This document shows, one piece after another, positions 51,991 through 60,415 of a stretch of 64,000 nt of DNA. Source of the DNA: Sphingomonas quercus (GTDB taxonomy: Bacteria > Pseudomonadota > Alphaproteobacteria > Sphingomonadales > Sphingomonadaceae); contig NZ_JAHKRT010000001.1 of NCBI RefSeq assembly GCF_018863195.1, forward strand, positions 558,001 to 622,000, written 5' to 3'. How positions within the stretch are numbered: position 1 is the stretch's first letter; each line of letters starts with the position of its first letter. The position numbers and the translations under genes were made by a program. The notes beneath the pieces are model-generated. The model searched no databases. It worked only from the letters and a program-made list of their open reading frames with translations, and was not told the origin of the DNA.

Positions 51991-52005
51991 GAACAGACAG
52001 GGAAC
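51991..52005 (-). promoter_or_regulatory. LexA box (GAAC-N7-GAAC) of the DUF763-alkB operon
   Basis: GAAC-AGACAGG-GAAC is a perfect match to the alphaproteobacterial LexA operator (GTTC-N7-GTTC or its complement). It lies 48 bases upstream of the DUF763 start codon, next to a -10-like TATGCT on the minus strand, where bound LexA would block transcription until DNA damage. Confidence 0.8.
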
Positions 52006-52136
52006 ATCCGGGCTCCTTGAGCCGATTTCACCGGCCCACGCGAATTTTTTTCCGGGCCGCTGTCGAAATGGCGCATGGCCGTTCGTCAGGGGAATGTCGG
52101 GCGCTGGTGGTAGCGCCGGTGGTTGGAGAAAGTGAC

Positions 52137-52553
52137 ATGGCCAAGCTGATCTTCGTGAACCTGCCCGTGACCGACCTCAAGCGATCCATGGCCTTTTACG
52201 AGGCCGTCGGCGCCCCCAACAACCCGCAGTTCACCGACGATAGCGCCGCCTGCATGGTCTTCTCCGAGACGATCCACGCCATGCTGCTGACCCATGGCAA
52301 ATGGCGCCAGTTCACCGACCGCCCGATCGTCGACGCCCATCAGGGCGCGCAGGTGCTGCTGTGCCTGTCGGAAGACAGCAAGGAGGGCGTCTCGGCGATC
52401 GTTGAGAAGGCGGTCGCCGCGGGCGGCAAGGCCGATCCGACGCCGGAACAGGATTACGGCTTCATGTACGGCCGCAGCTTCGAGGATCCCGACGGCCATA
52501 TCTGGGAAGTGATGTGGATGGATCCCAACGCCGCCCCGCCGCACGGCGAATAA
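52137..52553 (+). CDS. VOC/glyoxalase-family protein
   Basis: A 138-residue protein with start ATG 52137 preceded by GGAGAAAG. It shows the two beta-alpha-beta-beta-beta halves: KLIFVNLPVTDLKRSMAFYE ... MLLTHGKW, and VLLCLSEDSKEGVSAIVEKA ... GRSFEDPDGHIWEVMWMD. This is the RSBP8/lactoylglutathione-lyase-like group with a conserved SFEDPDGH and EVMWMDP ending. Catalytic activity is unknown. It is the first of three collinear small genes (VOC, PhnB-like, YCII) with 28- and 27-base gaps. Confidence 0.9.
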   Translation: MAKLIFVNLPVTDLKRSMAFYEAVGAPNNPQFTDDSAACMVFSETIHAMLLTHGKWRQFTDRPIVDAHQGAQVLLCLSEDSKEGVSAIVEKAVAAGGKADPTPEQDYGFMYGRSFEDPDGHIWEVMWMDPNAAPPHGE

Positions 52554-52581
52554 GCACACCCAGCCAGGAAAGGATCGTCCG

Positions 52582-53010
52582 ATGCCCCAGCCAATTCCCT
52601 ATCTTTCGTTCGACGGCGATTGCGCCGAGGCGATGCGCTTCTACGCAGCTGTGCTCGGCGGCACGCTCGGCATGATGAACGTCGGCCAGTCGCCGATGTC
52701 CGATCAATGCCCGTCCGAGGAGCGCGAGCGGATCATGCACGCCCGCCTCGCGCTGGCGGACGGCTCGTCCCTCTATGGCGGCGATTGCATGGGCGGCATG
52801 GCCTATCAGGGGCAGCATGGCGTTTCGCTGACCCTGAATTTTGACAGCGTGGCCGAGGCCGAGCGGGTGTTCAACGCCCTCGGTGAAGGCGGCGAGGTCA
52901 CGATGCCTTTCGCCGACACGTTCTGGGCGAAGAAGTTCGGCATGGTCAAGGATCGCTTCGGCACCCATTGGATCGTCAATGGCGAGCTTCTAGAGCTGTC
53001 GCTGAGCTGA
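52582..53010 (+). CDS. VOC-family PhnB-like protein
   Basis: A 142-residue protein. PIPYLSFDGDCAEAMRFYAA starts the first module; MHARLALADGSSLYGGDCM, VSLTLNFDSVAEAERVFNAL and the end FWAKKFGMVKDRFGTHWIVN are standard for PhnB/DUF1428-like VOC proteins. A GGAAAGGA sequence precedes the ATG. Genes of this type commonly travel with YCII proteins and ECF sigma factors; no sigma factor is present here. Confidence 0.9.
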   Translation: MPQPIPYLSFDGDCAEAMRFYAAVLGGTLGMMNVGQSPMSDQCPSEERERIMHARLALADGSSLYGGDCMGGMAYQGQHGVSLTLNFDSVAEAERVFNALGEGGEVTMPFADTFWAKKFGMVKDRFGTHWIVNGELLELSLS

Positions 53011-53037
53011 GTGCGTCACGCGTGGAGGGGTGAGAGG

Positions 53038-53370
53038 ATGAAGTATCTCTGTCTGGTCTATCTCGATGCGGAGAATTGGAGCGCCTGCCCGGACCGGCAA
53101 TGCTTTGATTTCGCCGCGGGGCTGGCCGCCGACGGGCGCCTCATCGCCGCCGAACCCCTCCACCCGATCGACAAGGCCGCCACCGTGCGCGTGCGCGGCG
53201 GCCAGACCAGCATCTCCGACGGCCCGTTCGCGGAGACGCGCGAACTGCTCGCCGGCTTCTACCTCATCGACGCGGCCGATCGCGAGGAGGCGCTCGCCCT
53301 CGCCGCGAGGATTCCACCGGCTCGATATGGCAGCATCGAGGTCCGCCCGGTGCGCGAGCTGGCGCCCTGA
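53038..53370 (+). CDS. YCII-related domain protein
   Basis: A 110-residue protein. The start at 53038 (MKYLCLVYLDAENWS) follows AGAGG; nine upstream codons in frame are not conserved. Conserved YCII features are the GRLIAAEPLHP strand-turn, VRGGQTSISDGPFAETRELLAGFYLI (given here in part by position) and a C-terminal IEVRPVRELAP. YCII proteins form ferredoxin-like dimers with a His-Asp pair in some members; that pair is not obvious here. It is last in the VOC-PhnB-YCII series. Confidence 0.88.
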   Translation: MKYLCLVYLDAENWSACPDRQCFDFAAGLAADGRLIAAEPLHPIDKAATVRVRGGQTSISDGPFAETRELLAGFYLIDAADREEALALAARIPPARYGSIEVRPVRELAP

Positions 53371-53409
53371 CCCCTTTCTCCGCGCTGGTCTCGGGAAGGG
53401 AGAGAAAAG

Positions 53410-54831
53410 TCAGATCGCCGCCACTGCCCGCCGCAGCTCGCGCACGAAGCGGCCGCGCTCGATGGCGCGCCCCTGTTCGTCGGGCAGGCGGAGCAGGAAG
53501 CTCGGGTGGACCGTCGGCAGCAACAGCCGCCCGCCCCACGGCAGAGCGGCGCCGCGTACCGGCCCGAGCGCCTGCTTGCGACCGGACAGTGCGTGGAGCG
53601 CCGTCGCGCCGAGCGCGACCACAATTTTCGGCGCGACCAGCCTGACCTCCTCCGCCAGCCACCAGCGATAATGGGAGATGTCGCCGGTGGTCGGCGTCTG
53701 GTGGATGCGGCGGCGGCCACGCTCGGTGAATTTGAAGCGCTTGACGGCATTGGTGAGGAAAATGCCATCCCGCGCCAGCCCGGCCTCCGCGAGACATTGA
53801 TCGAGCAATTGCCCCGCCGGCCCGACGAAGGGGCGCCCGGCCTCGTCCTCCTGATCGCCGGGCTGTTCGCCGACCAGCATCAGCGGCGCGCTGGACGGCC
53901 CCTCCCCGAACACGACCCGTCGGGAGAAGCCCGGCGACGGCGGCGCGTCTTCGGCATCGAGCGCGGCATAAAGCCGATCGAGGTTGTCGAAGCGACGCTC
54001 GGCGACCGGGATCTCGGCCAACCGCTCCTCGCTCCGCGTCCCGCCCTCCACCATCGCGCCGACGCGCCGGCCCGCATCGCCGATCAGCCCGGCGATGAGC
54101 GGCGCTTCAGGCAGGTTGCGCCAGTAGCGGACCGGCATTTCACGCTTCATCATGTTGATCTTGAGGCGGGCGGGATTGAAGATGCTGGCATAATAAGCCT
54201 GCCATTCCGCCTCCACCGCATCCTCGGCGGGTACGTCGTCGCGCGAACCGCCGGGCCCCTCGCGGAGCGCGACACCGTCCCAGGCGATGCTCGCCTCCGG
54301 GGTGACGATCAGCCAGTCCATGCCGGCGAAGCGATCGCGAAAGAAGCCCGCCGTCGCCCGCGCGATATGATGATCCGGCTCGAACCAGGCGGCGAACTGC
54401 TCCCGCCCGTCCACGACGCCGATTTTTCGGAAACGCACGAAGGCGTGCATCTTGTGGATGTCGCGCCGCACCGCCTTGGCCAGGCCGTGGAGCGCGATCA
54501 TGTCCGGATCGGACGGGTCGCGATGGAGATGCGGCGCGGCGCGCAGCCGCCACAGCAACCGATAGGCGAGCGCGAAGCGGTGCGGCGCGCTGTGCATCAG
54601 CGCATCGCGCAGCAGCCCGAGCAGGTCGCGCGGCACGCGTATCGCCTCCCCATCCGCCGGGGCGGTCGGCCCCGCCATAGCTCCGATGCCGAACAGATCG
54701 GGCGCGTCGCCCCCGGCGACGTCCCACACGACCCCTTCCGGCGCGATGCCGGCGGCGAGGAAGGCGCGGGCGTGATCGCGCCAGCCGGCGAAATCGTCCG
54801 CCGCCGCCAGCGTCGCGCGCGCCGCGGTCAC
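53410..54831 (-). CDS. udgX: UdgX-type uracil-DNA glycosylase fused to DUF4130
   Basis: A 473-residue protein. I place the start at GTG 54829-54831, overlapping the radical SAM stop (GTGA). Residues about 75-260 are the DUF4130 domain (DIHKMHAFVRFRKIG, YYASIFNPARLKINMMKREM); residues 300-473 are a family-4-like UDG. The latter has GEQPGDQEDE (321-330), the UdgX-specific basic loop RGRRRIHQTP with His377, which in UdgX forms a covalent bond to the abasic site, and TVHPSFLLRLPD. It would tightly trap uracil in DNA. It is cotranscribed with a radical SAM gene under a LexA box. Confidence 0.94.
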   Translation of the reverse strand: MTAARATLAAADDFAGWRDHARAFLAAGIAPEGVVWDVAGGDAPDLFGIGAMAGPTAPADGEAIRVPRDLLGLLRDALMHSAPHRFALAYRLLWRLRAAPHLHRDPSDPDMIALHGLAKAVRRDIHKMHAFVRFRKIGVVDGREQFAAWFEPDHHIARATAGFFRDRFAGMDWLIVTPEASIAWDGVALREGPGGSRDDVPAEDAVEAEWQAYYASIFNPARLKINMMKREMPVRYWRNLPEAPLIAGLIGDAGRRVGAMVEGGTRSEERLAEIPVAERRFDNLDRLYAALDAEDAPPSPGFSRRVVFGEGPSSAPLMLVGEQPGDQEDEAGRPFVGPAGQLLDQCLAEAGLARDGIFLTNAVKRFKFTERGRRRIHQTPTTGDISHYRWWLAEEVRLVAPKIVVALGATALHALSGRKQALGPVRGAALPWGGRLLLPTVHPSFLLRLPDEQGRAIERGRFVRELRRAVAAI

Positions 54832-56060
54832 GCGAACAGCGGCAGCTGCGCCGGCGCCAGCCGCGTCCCGAGATCGGCGCGATCGATCAGCCGGGTCGGC
54901 CGCCAGTCGGCGGCGACGATGAACGGGCGCACCTTGCGCAGCACGCGGCACAGCCGGCCGACATCCTCCAGCCGTAGTCGGCGATGGCGGCGGGCGAGGA
55001 TCAGCCTATCGACGACCTTGGCGCCGAGCCCCGGCACGCGCAGCAGCATCTCGCGCGGCGCGCGATTGACGTCGACCGGGAACATGTCCCGCCTCTCCAC
55101 CGCCCAGGCGAGCTTGGGATCCATGTCCAGCGACAACCGGCCGCCCTGCATCGTGCCGGTGATTTCATCGACCGAGAAGCCGTAATTCCGGAGCAGCCAG
55201 TCCGCCTGATAAAGCCGATGCTCGCGCATCAGCGGCGGCGGCTGGGCCGGCAGCGTGCGGCTGGCGTCGGGGATCGGCGAGAAGGCGGAATAATAAACCC
55301 GCTTGAGGCCGTAATCGCGATAGAAAGCGGCGCTGGTGCGGAGCATGTGATCGTCGCCGGAATTGTCGGCGCCGACGATCATCTGGGTGCTCTGGCCGGC
55401 CGGCGCAAACGCCGGCGCCTTGCGCGATTCCTGCCGCTCGGCCCTGGCCTCGCCGATGCGCTTGCCGAGATCGGCCATGGTGCGGCGGATACAGGCGCCA
55501 TCCTTCTCCGGCGCGAGCGCGGCGATCGCCTCGTCCTGCGGCAGCTCGATGTTGATCGACAGCCGGTCGGCATAGCGGCCGGCGCGCGCGATCAGTTCGG
55601 GGTCGCCCTCGGGAATGGTCTTGAGGTGGATATAGCCACGAAAGCCGTGATCCTCGCGCAGCGATCGCGCCACCTCGACGATCTGCTCCATCGTATAATC
55701 CGGGCTGCGCACGATGCCGGACGAGAGAAACAGGCCCTCGATATAGTTGCGCTTATAGAAATCGAGGGTCAGATCGACGATCTCGGCCACCGTGAACGCC
55801 GCCCGGCGCACATTCGAGGACGAGCGATTGATGCAATAGGTGCAGTCGAACATGCACATGTTCGTCATCAACACCTTGAGCAGCGAGATGCATCGCCCGT
55901 CCGGCGCATAGCTGTGGCAGATGCCCATGCCGGTCGTCGAGCCGATGCCGCCCGTCTCGCGCGAATCCCGCCTGGCGCCGCCGCTCGATGCGCAGGAGGC
56001 ATCATATTTCGCGGCGTCGGCGAGGATCGACAGCTTTTCCAGGCGGGTCAGCTTGGTCAT
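54828..56060 (-). CDS. Radical SAM protein, putative DNA modification/repair, with HhH
   Basis: A 410-residue protein. The iron-sulfur motif is Cys69-x3-Cys73-x2-Cys76 in NMCMFDCTYCINRSSS. Further conserved parts are EGLFLSSGIVRSPDYTMEQI, IELPQDEAIAALAPEKD, MIVGADNSGDDHMLRTSA and the C-terminal helix-hairpin-helix PREMLLRVPGLGAKVVDRLI. Proteins of this family are strictly linked to UDG/DUF4130 genes, as here. The reaction is unknown; radical chemistry on a damaged or modified base is the usual suggestion. A perfect LexA box sits 2 bases upstream of the start codon. Confidence 0.93.
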   Translation of the reverse strand: MTKLTRLEKLSILADAAKYDASCASSGGARRDSRETGGIGSTTGMGICHSYAPDGRCISLLKVLMTNMCMFDCTYCINRSSSNVRRAAFTVAEIVDLTLDFYKRNYIEGLFLSSGIVRSPDYTMEQIVEVARSLREDHGFRGYIHLKTIPEGDPELIARAGRYADRLSINIELPQDEAIAALAPEKDGACIRRTMADLGKRIGEARAERQESRKAPAFAPAGQSTQMIVGADNSGDDHMLRTSAAFYRDYGLKRVYYSAFSPIPDASRTLPAQPPPLMREHRLYQADWLLRNYGFSVDEITGTMQGGRLSLDMDPKLAWAVERRDMFPVDVNRAPREMLLRVPGLGAKVVDRLILARRHRRLRLEDVGRLCRVLRKVRPFIVAADWRPTRLIDRADLGTRLAPAQLPLFA

Positions 56061-56061
56061 C

Positions 56062-56076
56062 GTTCTCTATTTGTTC
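56062..56076 (-). promoter_or_regulatory. LexA box (GTTC-N7-GTTC) of the radical SAM-udgX operon
   Basis: GTTC-TCTATTT-GTTC is a perfect alphaproteobacterial LexA operator immediately upstream of the ATG at 56060. A TAAAAT on the minus strand at about 56086-56091 can act as -10, putting the transcription start within the box and giving a very short leader. The divergent PEP-CTERM gene starts at 56174. Confidence 0.8.
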
Positions 56077-56173
56077 GCTATCGGCCGATTTTACAAGTCA
56101 TTTTCGAATTCGATCGAACCTCCTGCCGGGACGCCGCCACCAAATCATGGTTACCACCAAGGGAGGACGATCC

Positions 56174-56812
56174 ATGCGCACATCTCTCAGCATCCTCGCC
56201 ATATCTGCCGGGCTGGCGATCGGCGGTCAGGCAATCGCGGCCCAGACGATCAGCGATCCGACCGGAGACTTCGCCAGCGGCTATGTCGGGCCGCACCAGG
56301 CCGATCTCGACGTCACCAGCTTCAGCGTCGACTGGATCGCGGCCAGCTCGTCCTTCCTGTTGAAGAGCACGATGGCCGGCGCGATCGACACGTCTCTGCC
56401 CGGCTTCTACGCGATCGGCGTCAACACCGGCACCGGGCCGAACAGCTTTGCCTCGATCGGGCTCGGCGGCGTTCGCTTCAACCAGGTCATCGCCGTCCAG
56501 AAGGCAGGCACCGCCACCGTCAGCGGCAACAGCCTGCCGAGCGGCGCGGTGACGATTTCCGGCGATCTGTTGAGCGTGCTTGTGCCGCTCTCGCTGCTGC
56601 CGTCGACCGGCTTCGCGCCCGAACAATATGGCTTCAACATCTGGCCGCGCAGCGGCGCCGGCGGGACCGAGGTGATCAGCGATTTCGCGCCGGACAACGC
56701 GACCCTTGCCGCCGCCGTGCCCGAGCCCGCGACGTGGGCGACGATGCTGGCGGGCTTCGGCGTGCTGGGACTCGCGCTGCGCCGCCGCCGGCCTGCCACC
56801 GCCACCGCCTGA
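56174..56812 (+). CDS. PEPxxWA-CTERM sorting-domain protein
   Basis: A 212-residue exported protein with a signal peptide (MRTSLSILAISAGLAIGGQA, cut near AIAAQ) and GGAGGA before the ATG. The body is a Gly/Ser/Thr-rich beta protein. The C-terminus VPEPATWATMLAGFGVLGLA followed by LRRRR is the PEPxxWA-CTERM signal: PEP motif, one membrane helix, basic tail. It is recognised by an exosortase/EpsH-type enzyme and common in sphingomonads. The function is probably extracellular or matrix-associated; no exosortase gene is in the window. Confidence 0.9.
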   Translation: MRTSLSILAISAGLAIGGQAIAAQTISDPTGDFASGYVGPHQADLDVTSFSVDWIAASSSFLLKSTMAGAIDTSLPGFYAIGVNTGTGPNSFASIGLGGVRFNQVIAVQKAGTATVSGNSLPSGAVTISGDLLSVLVPLSLLPSTGFAPEQYGFNIWPRSGAGGTEVISDFAPDNATLAAAVPEPATWATMLAGFGVLGLALRRRRPATATA

Positions 56813-56820
56813 CCTTGCAC

Positions 56821-56890
56821 GGCGCCCTTCAATCCCCCCTTTCAGGAGGGCGCCGGACCTGCCCGGAGGCGTGGCGTCATGCCTCCGGGC
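56821..56890. terminator. Two hairpins between convergent genes
   Basis: GGCGCCCT/AGGGCGCC (56821-56854, 18-base loop) and a perfect 10-base stem GCCCGGAGGC/GCCTCCGGGC (56861-56890, 10-base loop) fill the space between the PEP-CTERM and halogenase stops. There is no long U-tract on either side, so they are probable but atypical transcription stops. Confidence 0.55.
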
Positions 56891-56896
56891 CTGCAT

Positions 56897-58375
56897 CTAC
56901 CAGGGCAGGGCGGGGAGCTCTGCGACGTGGGCGCGGATCGCCGCGCGCACTGATTCGACATGTTGGACAACGCGCTCGATGCTGTCCGTCTCGACGGCGG
57001 GATTATAGTCCGCCGGCTCGATCCCCTGCCCCTCCATCACCGCGAACCAGCTCGCGTCCCTGAACAGCTCGTCGGTGGACAGGACCAGCCGGCCAGAGGC
57101 GCGGAAATGGGCGATGCGATAGGCAAGGCTGTCCGGCAGCGCGACTGACTGGCAATGCCGCCACAGCGGCTCTCCGCGTCCTTCCGTCATCGCATAGTGG
57201 AGGATGAGGAAGTCGCGCACGTCCAGCATCTCCTGCGCGAAGACGCGGTTGAACTGCTCCGCGACGAGCGGATCGGCACCGTGGCGTGGAAACAACGCGA
57301 GCAGCTTCGCGATGCCGCTCTGGATGAGGTGGATGCTGGTCGATTCCAGCGGCTCCAGAAAGCCGCTCGACAGGCCGATGGCGACGACGTTGCGGTTCCA
57401 GCTCCGCTTGCGCTGCCCGGGCAGGAAGCGGAGCAGGCGCGGCTCGGCCAGTGGCGCCTCGCCGAGCGCCGCGAGGAAGGAAGCCCGCGCCGCCTCCTCA
57501 TCCTGAAAGCGGCTGGAGAAGACATAGCCGTTGCCGGTGCGGTGCTGCAGCGGGATGCGCCAGCGCCAGCCTGCTTCCGCCGCGATGGCGCGGGTATAGG
57601 GCACCAGCATCCTCTCGCGCGCGGTCGGCGCCGCCCAGGCGCGATCGCAGGGCAACCACTCCGACCAGTCATCAAAGCCGGTGGCAAGCTCCTGCTCGAT
57701 CAGCAGCCCGCGAAAGCCGGAGCAATCGACGAACAGCTCGCCCTCGGCCACCTCGCCGCGCTCTGTGACCAGACGGGCGATGTCACCGCTCTCGCCATGT
57801 CGCTCGACGCGCGCGACCTTGCCCTCGATGCGCACCACGCCATTGGCCTCGGCGTGACCGCGCAGACAGCGGCCATAAAGGCTCGCATCGAAGTGAAAGG
57901 CATAGCCCAGCGTCGACAGTAAAGAGCGGCGATCCGCGACCGGCCGGGCGAAGCGGCCGGCCCGCGCCGCCTGCGCGGTCAGCGAGAATTCCTCATTGCC
58001 GCCGGCCATGCCTGCCAGCCTCGCGCGGATCAGCCGATGCAGGAACATCACCCCATCGCCCGGCGGCCCGAACGTGCCGAACGGGTGGAGGTAGGCGCTT
58101 CCCGGCCCGTTCCATCCCTCGAAGGCAATGCCGAGCTTATAGGTCGCGTTGGTCTCGGTCATGAACGCGCGCTCGTCGAGACCGACGAGCTGGTTGAACC
58201 AGTGGATGGTGGGGATGGTCGCCTCGCCGACACCGACGATGCCGATCTCATCGGATTCGACGAGCAGGATGCGGCGCCCCGATCCCTTAAGGGCGCGTGA
58301 CAGCGCTGCGGCAGCCATCCAGCCGGCGGTACCCCCGCCGAGGATGACGACGGTGCGGACGCCCGGCTCGCTCAT
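56897..58375 (-). CDS. Flavin-dependent halogenase (tryptophan halogenase family)
   Basis: A 492-residue protein. FAD motif VVILGGGTAGWMAAAALSRA (9-28), the catalytic lysine Lys80 in NATYKLGIAFEGW, the halogenase signature WRWRIPLQHRTGNGY (WxWxIP) and the FLEPLESTSIHLIQ region with the conserved Glu are all present, so an active halogenase is plausible. The substrate need not be tryptophan: family members beside TonB receptors in sphingomonads and Caulobacter have unknown substrates. It is the last gene of an operon with a glycosidase-like protein and a TonB receptor. Confidence 0.93.
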   Translation of the reverse strand: MSEPGVRTVVILGGGTAGWMAAAALSRALKGSGRRILLVESDEIGIVGVGEATIPTIHWFNQLVGLDERAFMTETNATYKLGIAFEGWNGPGSAYLHPFGTFGPPGDGVMFLHRLIRARLAGMAGGNEEFSLTAQAARAGRFARPVADRRSLLSTLGYAFHFDASLYGRCLRGHAEANGVVRIEGKVARVERHGESGDIARLVTERGEVAEGELFVDCSGFRGLLIEQELATGFDDWSEWLPCDRAWAAPTARERMLVPYTRAIAAEAGWRWRIPLQHRTGNGYVFSSRFQDEEAARASFLAALGEAPLAEPRLLRFLPGQRKRSWNRNVVAIGLSSGFLEPLESTSIHLIQSGIAKLLALFPRHGADPLVAEQFNRVFAQEMLDVRDFLILHYAMTEGRGEPLWRHCQSVALPDSLAYRIAHFRASGRLVLSTDELFRDASWFAVMEGQGIEPADYNPAVETDSIERVVQHVESVRAAIRAHVAELPALPW

Positions 58376-58385
58376 GCCCTACCCC

Positions 58386-60410
58386 TTATTGACAGCGCGC
58401 CGCAGGATCGGGCGGCGGGCGATGCAGCGCAAGATAGACGGTGCTCCACAACTGGGCGGCATTGGATTCGTCGGCATCCTGCCCGCCCGCGCCGAATGCC
58501 TCGACGCGATAAGCGCCCCCCTCGTACCGCCACGACCACAGCTCGGACGATTGCACCGCCCGCGTCGCTGCGATCGCGCGCCACAGGCAGGTCTCGGTCT
58601 GGCGGAGGCGCGTGCGGATCGGCGCGGACAGGTCGGTGCGGGCGAGCTGGCGGGCGAGGCCGGCGGCGGCCAGCGCCTGTTGCCACGACCAGACCACCGT
58701 GCCGTGATAGGCATTGGGGCCGAAGCGGGCCTGAAGCGCGGCCGGCGCGAAAGCCGGGTTGGCGACGAGCAACCCCGCCCCGGTCATCAGGCCGGCCGGG
58801 AACGGGCGGCCGAGTGTGTCGGCGATGGTGGCCAGCGCCGCCTCCGACGGGCGGGCAAAGAGCAGCGCGAAGCCCTCGTCGCTATTCTGCACCGGCACCG
58901 GCCGGCCAGCCGTGTCGAGCGCGATCGCGTGGAAGGCAAGGGCCGCCTCGCCTGCCGCACCCATCGCCGCCGCGGCCGGCACGCCCGCGCTGCCCGCATA
59001 GCCGGCGATCGCGGCGCGGGCCTCGGCCGACGGAATGGTGATCGCGAACAGGCCGGGCGCGCGCCTGGCCCATATCGTCGCCATCGCCGGCACCGCGGCG
59101 AACATCGCCTTGTCCCCGCCGTTGGCGTAGGGGGCGAGCAGGCCGCTGCGATAGAGCGCGTCCGCCGCTTCCAGCGCGGCCGGCACGAGCACCGCGTTCA
59201 CATCATAGGGATAATGGCCGCCACCCAGGCCGTCATTGCTGTCGCGCCATTCGCCGACGGGCACGCCGGGATGGAGGCCGATCAGCTTCGTCGCCACCGG
59301 ATCGCGCGCGAAGGCCCCCGCGCTCTCGACGACGAAGCGCAGGTTGCGCATCAGCGCCGCGCCCGCGCCGTTCCGCGCAAAAAAGGCGGCGGCGCGCGCC
59401 CTGCCGCGGGCGTCGTCGAGCAGCCACGCCCGCGCCACTGGCGCCAGCATGTAGTCGCTGTCGATCATCTTGTAATCATAGACCGGGGCGTCGGAATTGC
59501 CGCTGCCGGCCTTGCGGTGATCGAGGATGGCGAACTCGCCGATGTCCTCCTCATGGGCGACGCGCCCCTCGGGCGAAAGCCGCTCCAGCACCGATTGCAG
59601 GCCCGTCTCGACCGCCGCCGGTTGCAGTGCCGGCATCAGCAACCGCACCGACATCAGCGTGTCACGCCCGAAATAGGTGTTGAACCGCCATGAGCCGGCG
59701 TTGAATTTCTCCGCATAGCTAAGGAATTCGAGCGCACCGCGCGCCGCCGGATCGGGATTGGCGGTGGCGTTGAGCAGCGCGTCGCCGCCCACCGGGGTGA
59801 GCGGCGTCTCGCCGCTCAACGCGGTCACGGCGAGGGTGATGCGCCCGTCCGATCCCGCCCTGATCTCCTGGCCGGCGAGCGTGCCGTGGACCAGCCGCAG
59901 CGACAGGCGATATCCGGGCGCCCCGTCCAGCCGGTCGCGCGCCCAGCTGATCGTGTCGCCGGCGGCGGTCGGCTCGGTCTGCACCTCGACGGGCGCGGTG
60001 CCGAGCCCCTCATAATCGCGCAGCACGCGCACGCTGGACAGCAATGCCTGCCTGGTCGCCAGCCGGGGGGTGGCGATGCTGGCCTCGAAGGTGACGCCAT
60101 GGAGCGGGCGCCCCCTCCCGTCAGCAAGCGTCACCGGCCGGGCGGGCGCGGCCATCGTCCACTCAGCGGCGGGCGATACGGCGCCGAACCACAGGCCGAC
60201 GCCGCTATTGCCTGCCGGGAAGGCGACGATGATGCGCGGAGCCCCGCCGGAGCGCAGCAGGATATGCGCCGAAACCGGCCCGTCGCGCACGAAGCTGTTG
60301 AGGTTCAGCCCCTCGCGCCGCGCGAAACCGACGGTCTCGGGAGCAGGCGCCGCCGCCGCCAGCGCCAATGCAGCGATGGCGAGAAACGCGCCTGTCGTCC
60401 CCCCCGGCAT
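58386..60410 (-). CDS. Secreted six-hairpin glycosidase-like protein
   Basis: A 674-residue exported protein (signal peptide MPGGTTGAFLAIAALALAAA). The second half has alpha/alpha-toroid features seen in glycogen-debranching, GH15 and GH63 relatives: SWRFNTYFGRDTLMSVRLLM, SPEGRVAHEEDIGEFAILDH, IDSDYMLAPVARAWLLDD, VGEWRDSNDGLGGGHYPYDV and YHGTVVWSWQQALAAAGLA. Asp/Glu residues in these segments could be catalytic. The N-terminal 230 residues are a beta-sandwich. The likely job is cleavage of an alpha-linked glycan at the cell surface or periplasm. It lies 5 bases after the TonB receptor and 10 before the halogenase. Exact GH family not assigned. Confidence 0.75.
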   Translation of the reverse strand: MPGGTTGAFLAIAALALAAAAPAPETVGFARREGLNLNSFVRDGPVSAHILLRSGGAPRIIVAFPAGNSGVGLWFGAVSPAAEWTMAAPARPVTLADGRGRPLHGVTFEASIATPRLATRQALLSSVRVLRDYEGLGTAPVEVQTEPTAAGDTISWARDRLDGAPGYRLSLRLVHGTLAGQEIRAGSDGRITLAVTALSGETPLTPVGGDALLNATANPDPAARGALEFLSYAEKFNAGSWRFNTYFGRDTLMSVRLLMPALQPAAVETGLQSVLERLSPEGRVAHEEDIGEFAILDHRKAGSGNSDAPVYDYKMIDSDYMLAPVARAWLLDDARGRARAAAFFARNGAGAALMRNLRFVVESAGAFARDPVATKLIGLHPGVPVGEWRDSNDGLGGGHYPYDVNAVLVPAALEAADALYRSGLLAPYANGGDKAMFAAVPAMATIWARRAPGLFAITIPSAEARAAIAGYAGSAGVPAAAAMGAAGEAALAFHAIALDTAGRPVPVQNSDEGFALLFARPSEAALATIADTLGRPFPAGLMTGAGLLVANPAFAPAALQARFGPNAYHGTVVWSWQQALAAAGLARQLARTDLSAPIRTRLRQTETCLWRAIAATRAVQSSELWSWRYEGGAYRVEAFGAGGQDADESNAAQLWSTVYLALHRPPPDPAARCQ

Positions 60411-60415
60411 GGCCG

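Noticed and set aside
53371-53409. Possible terminator between the YCII and udgX stops
   Set aside because: The pairing of CCCTTTCTC with GGGAGAGAAA is broken by a large loop; not convincing enough to list.
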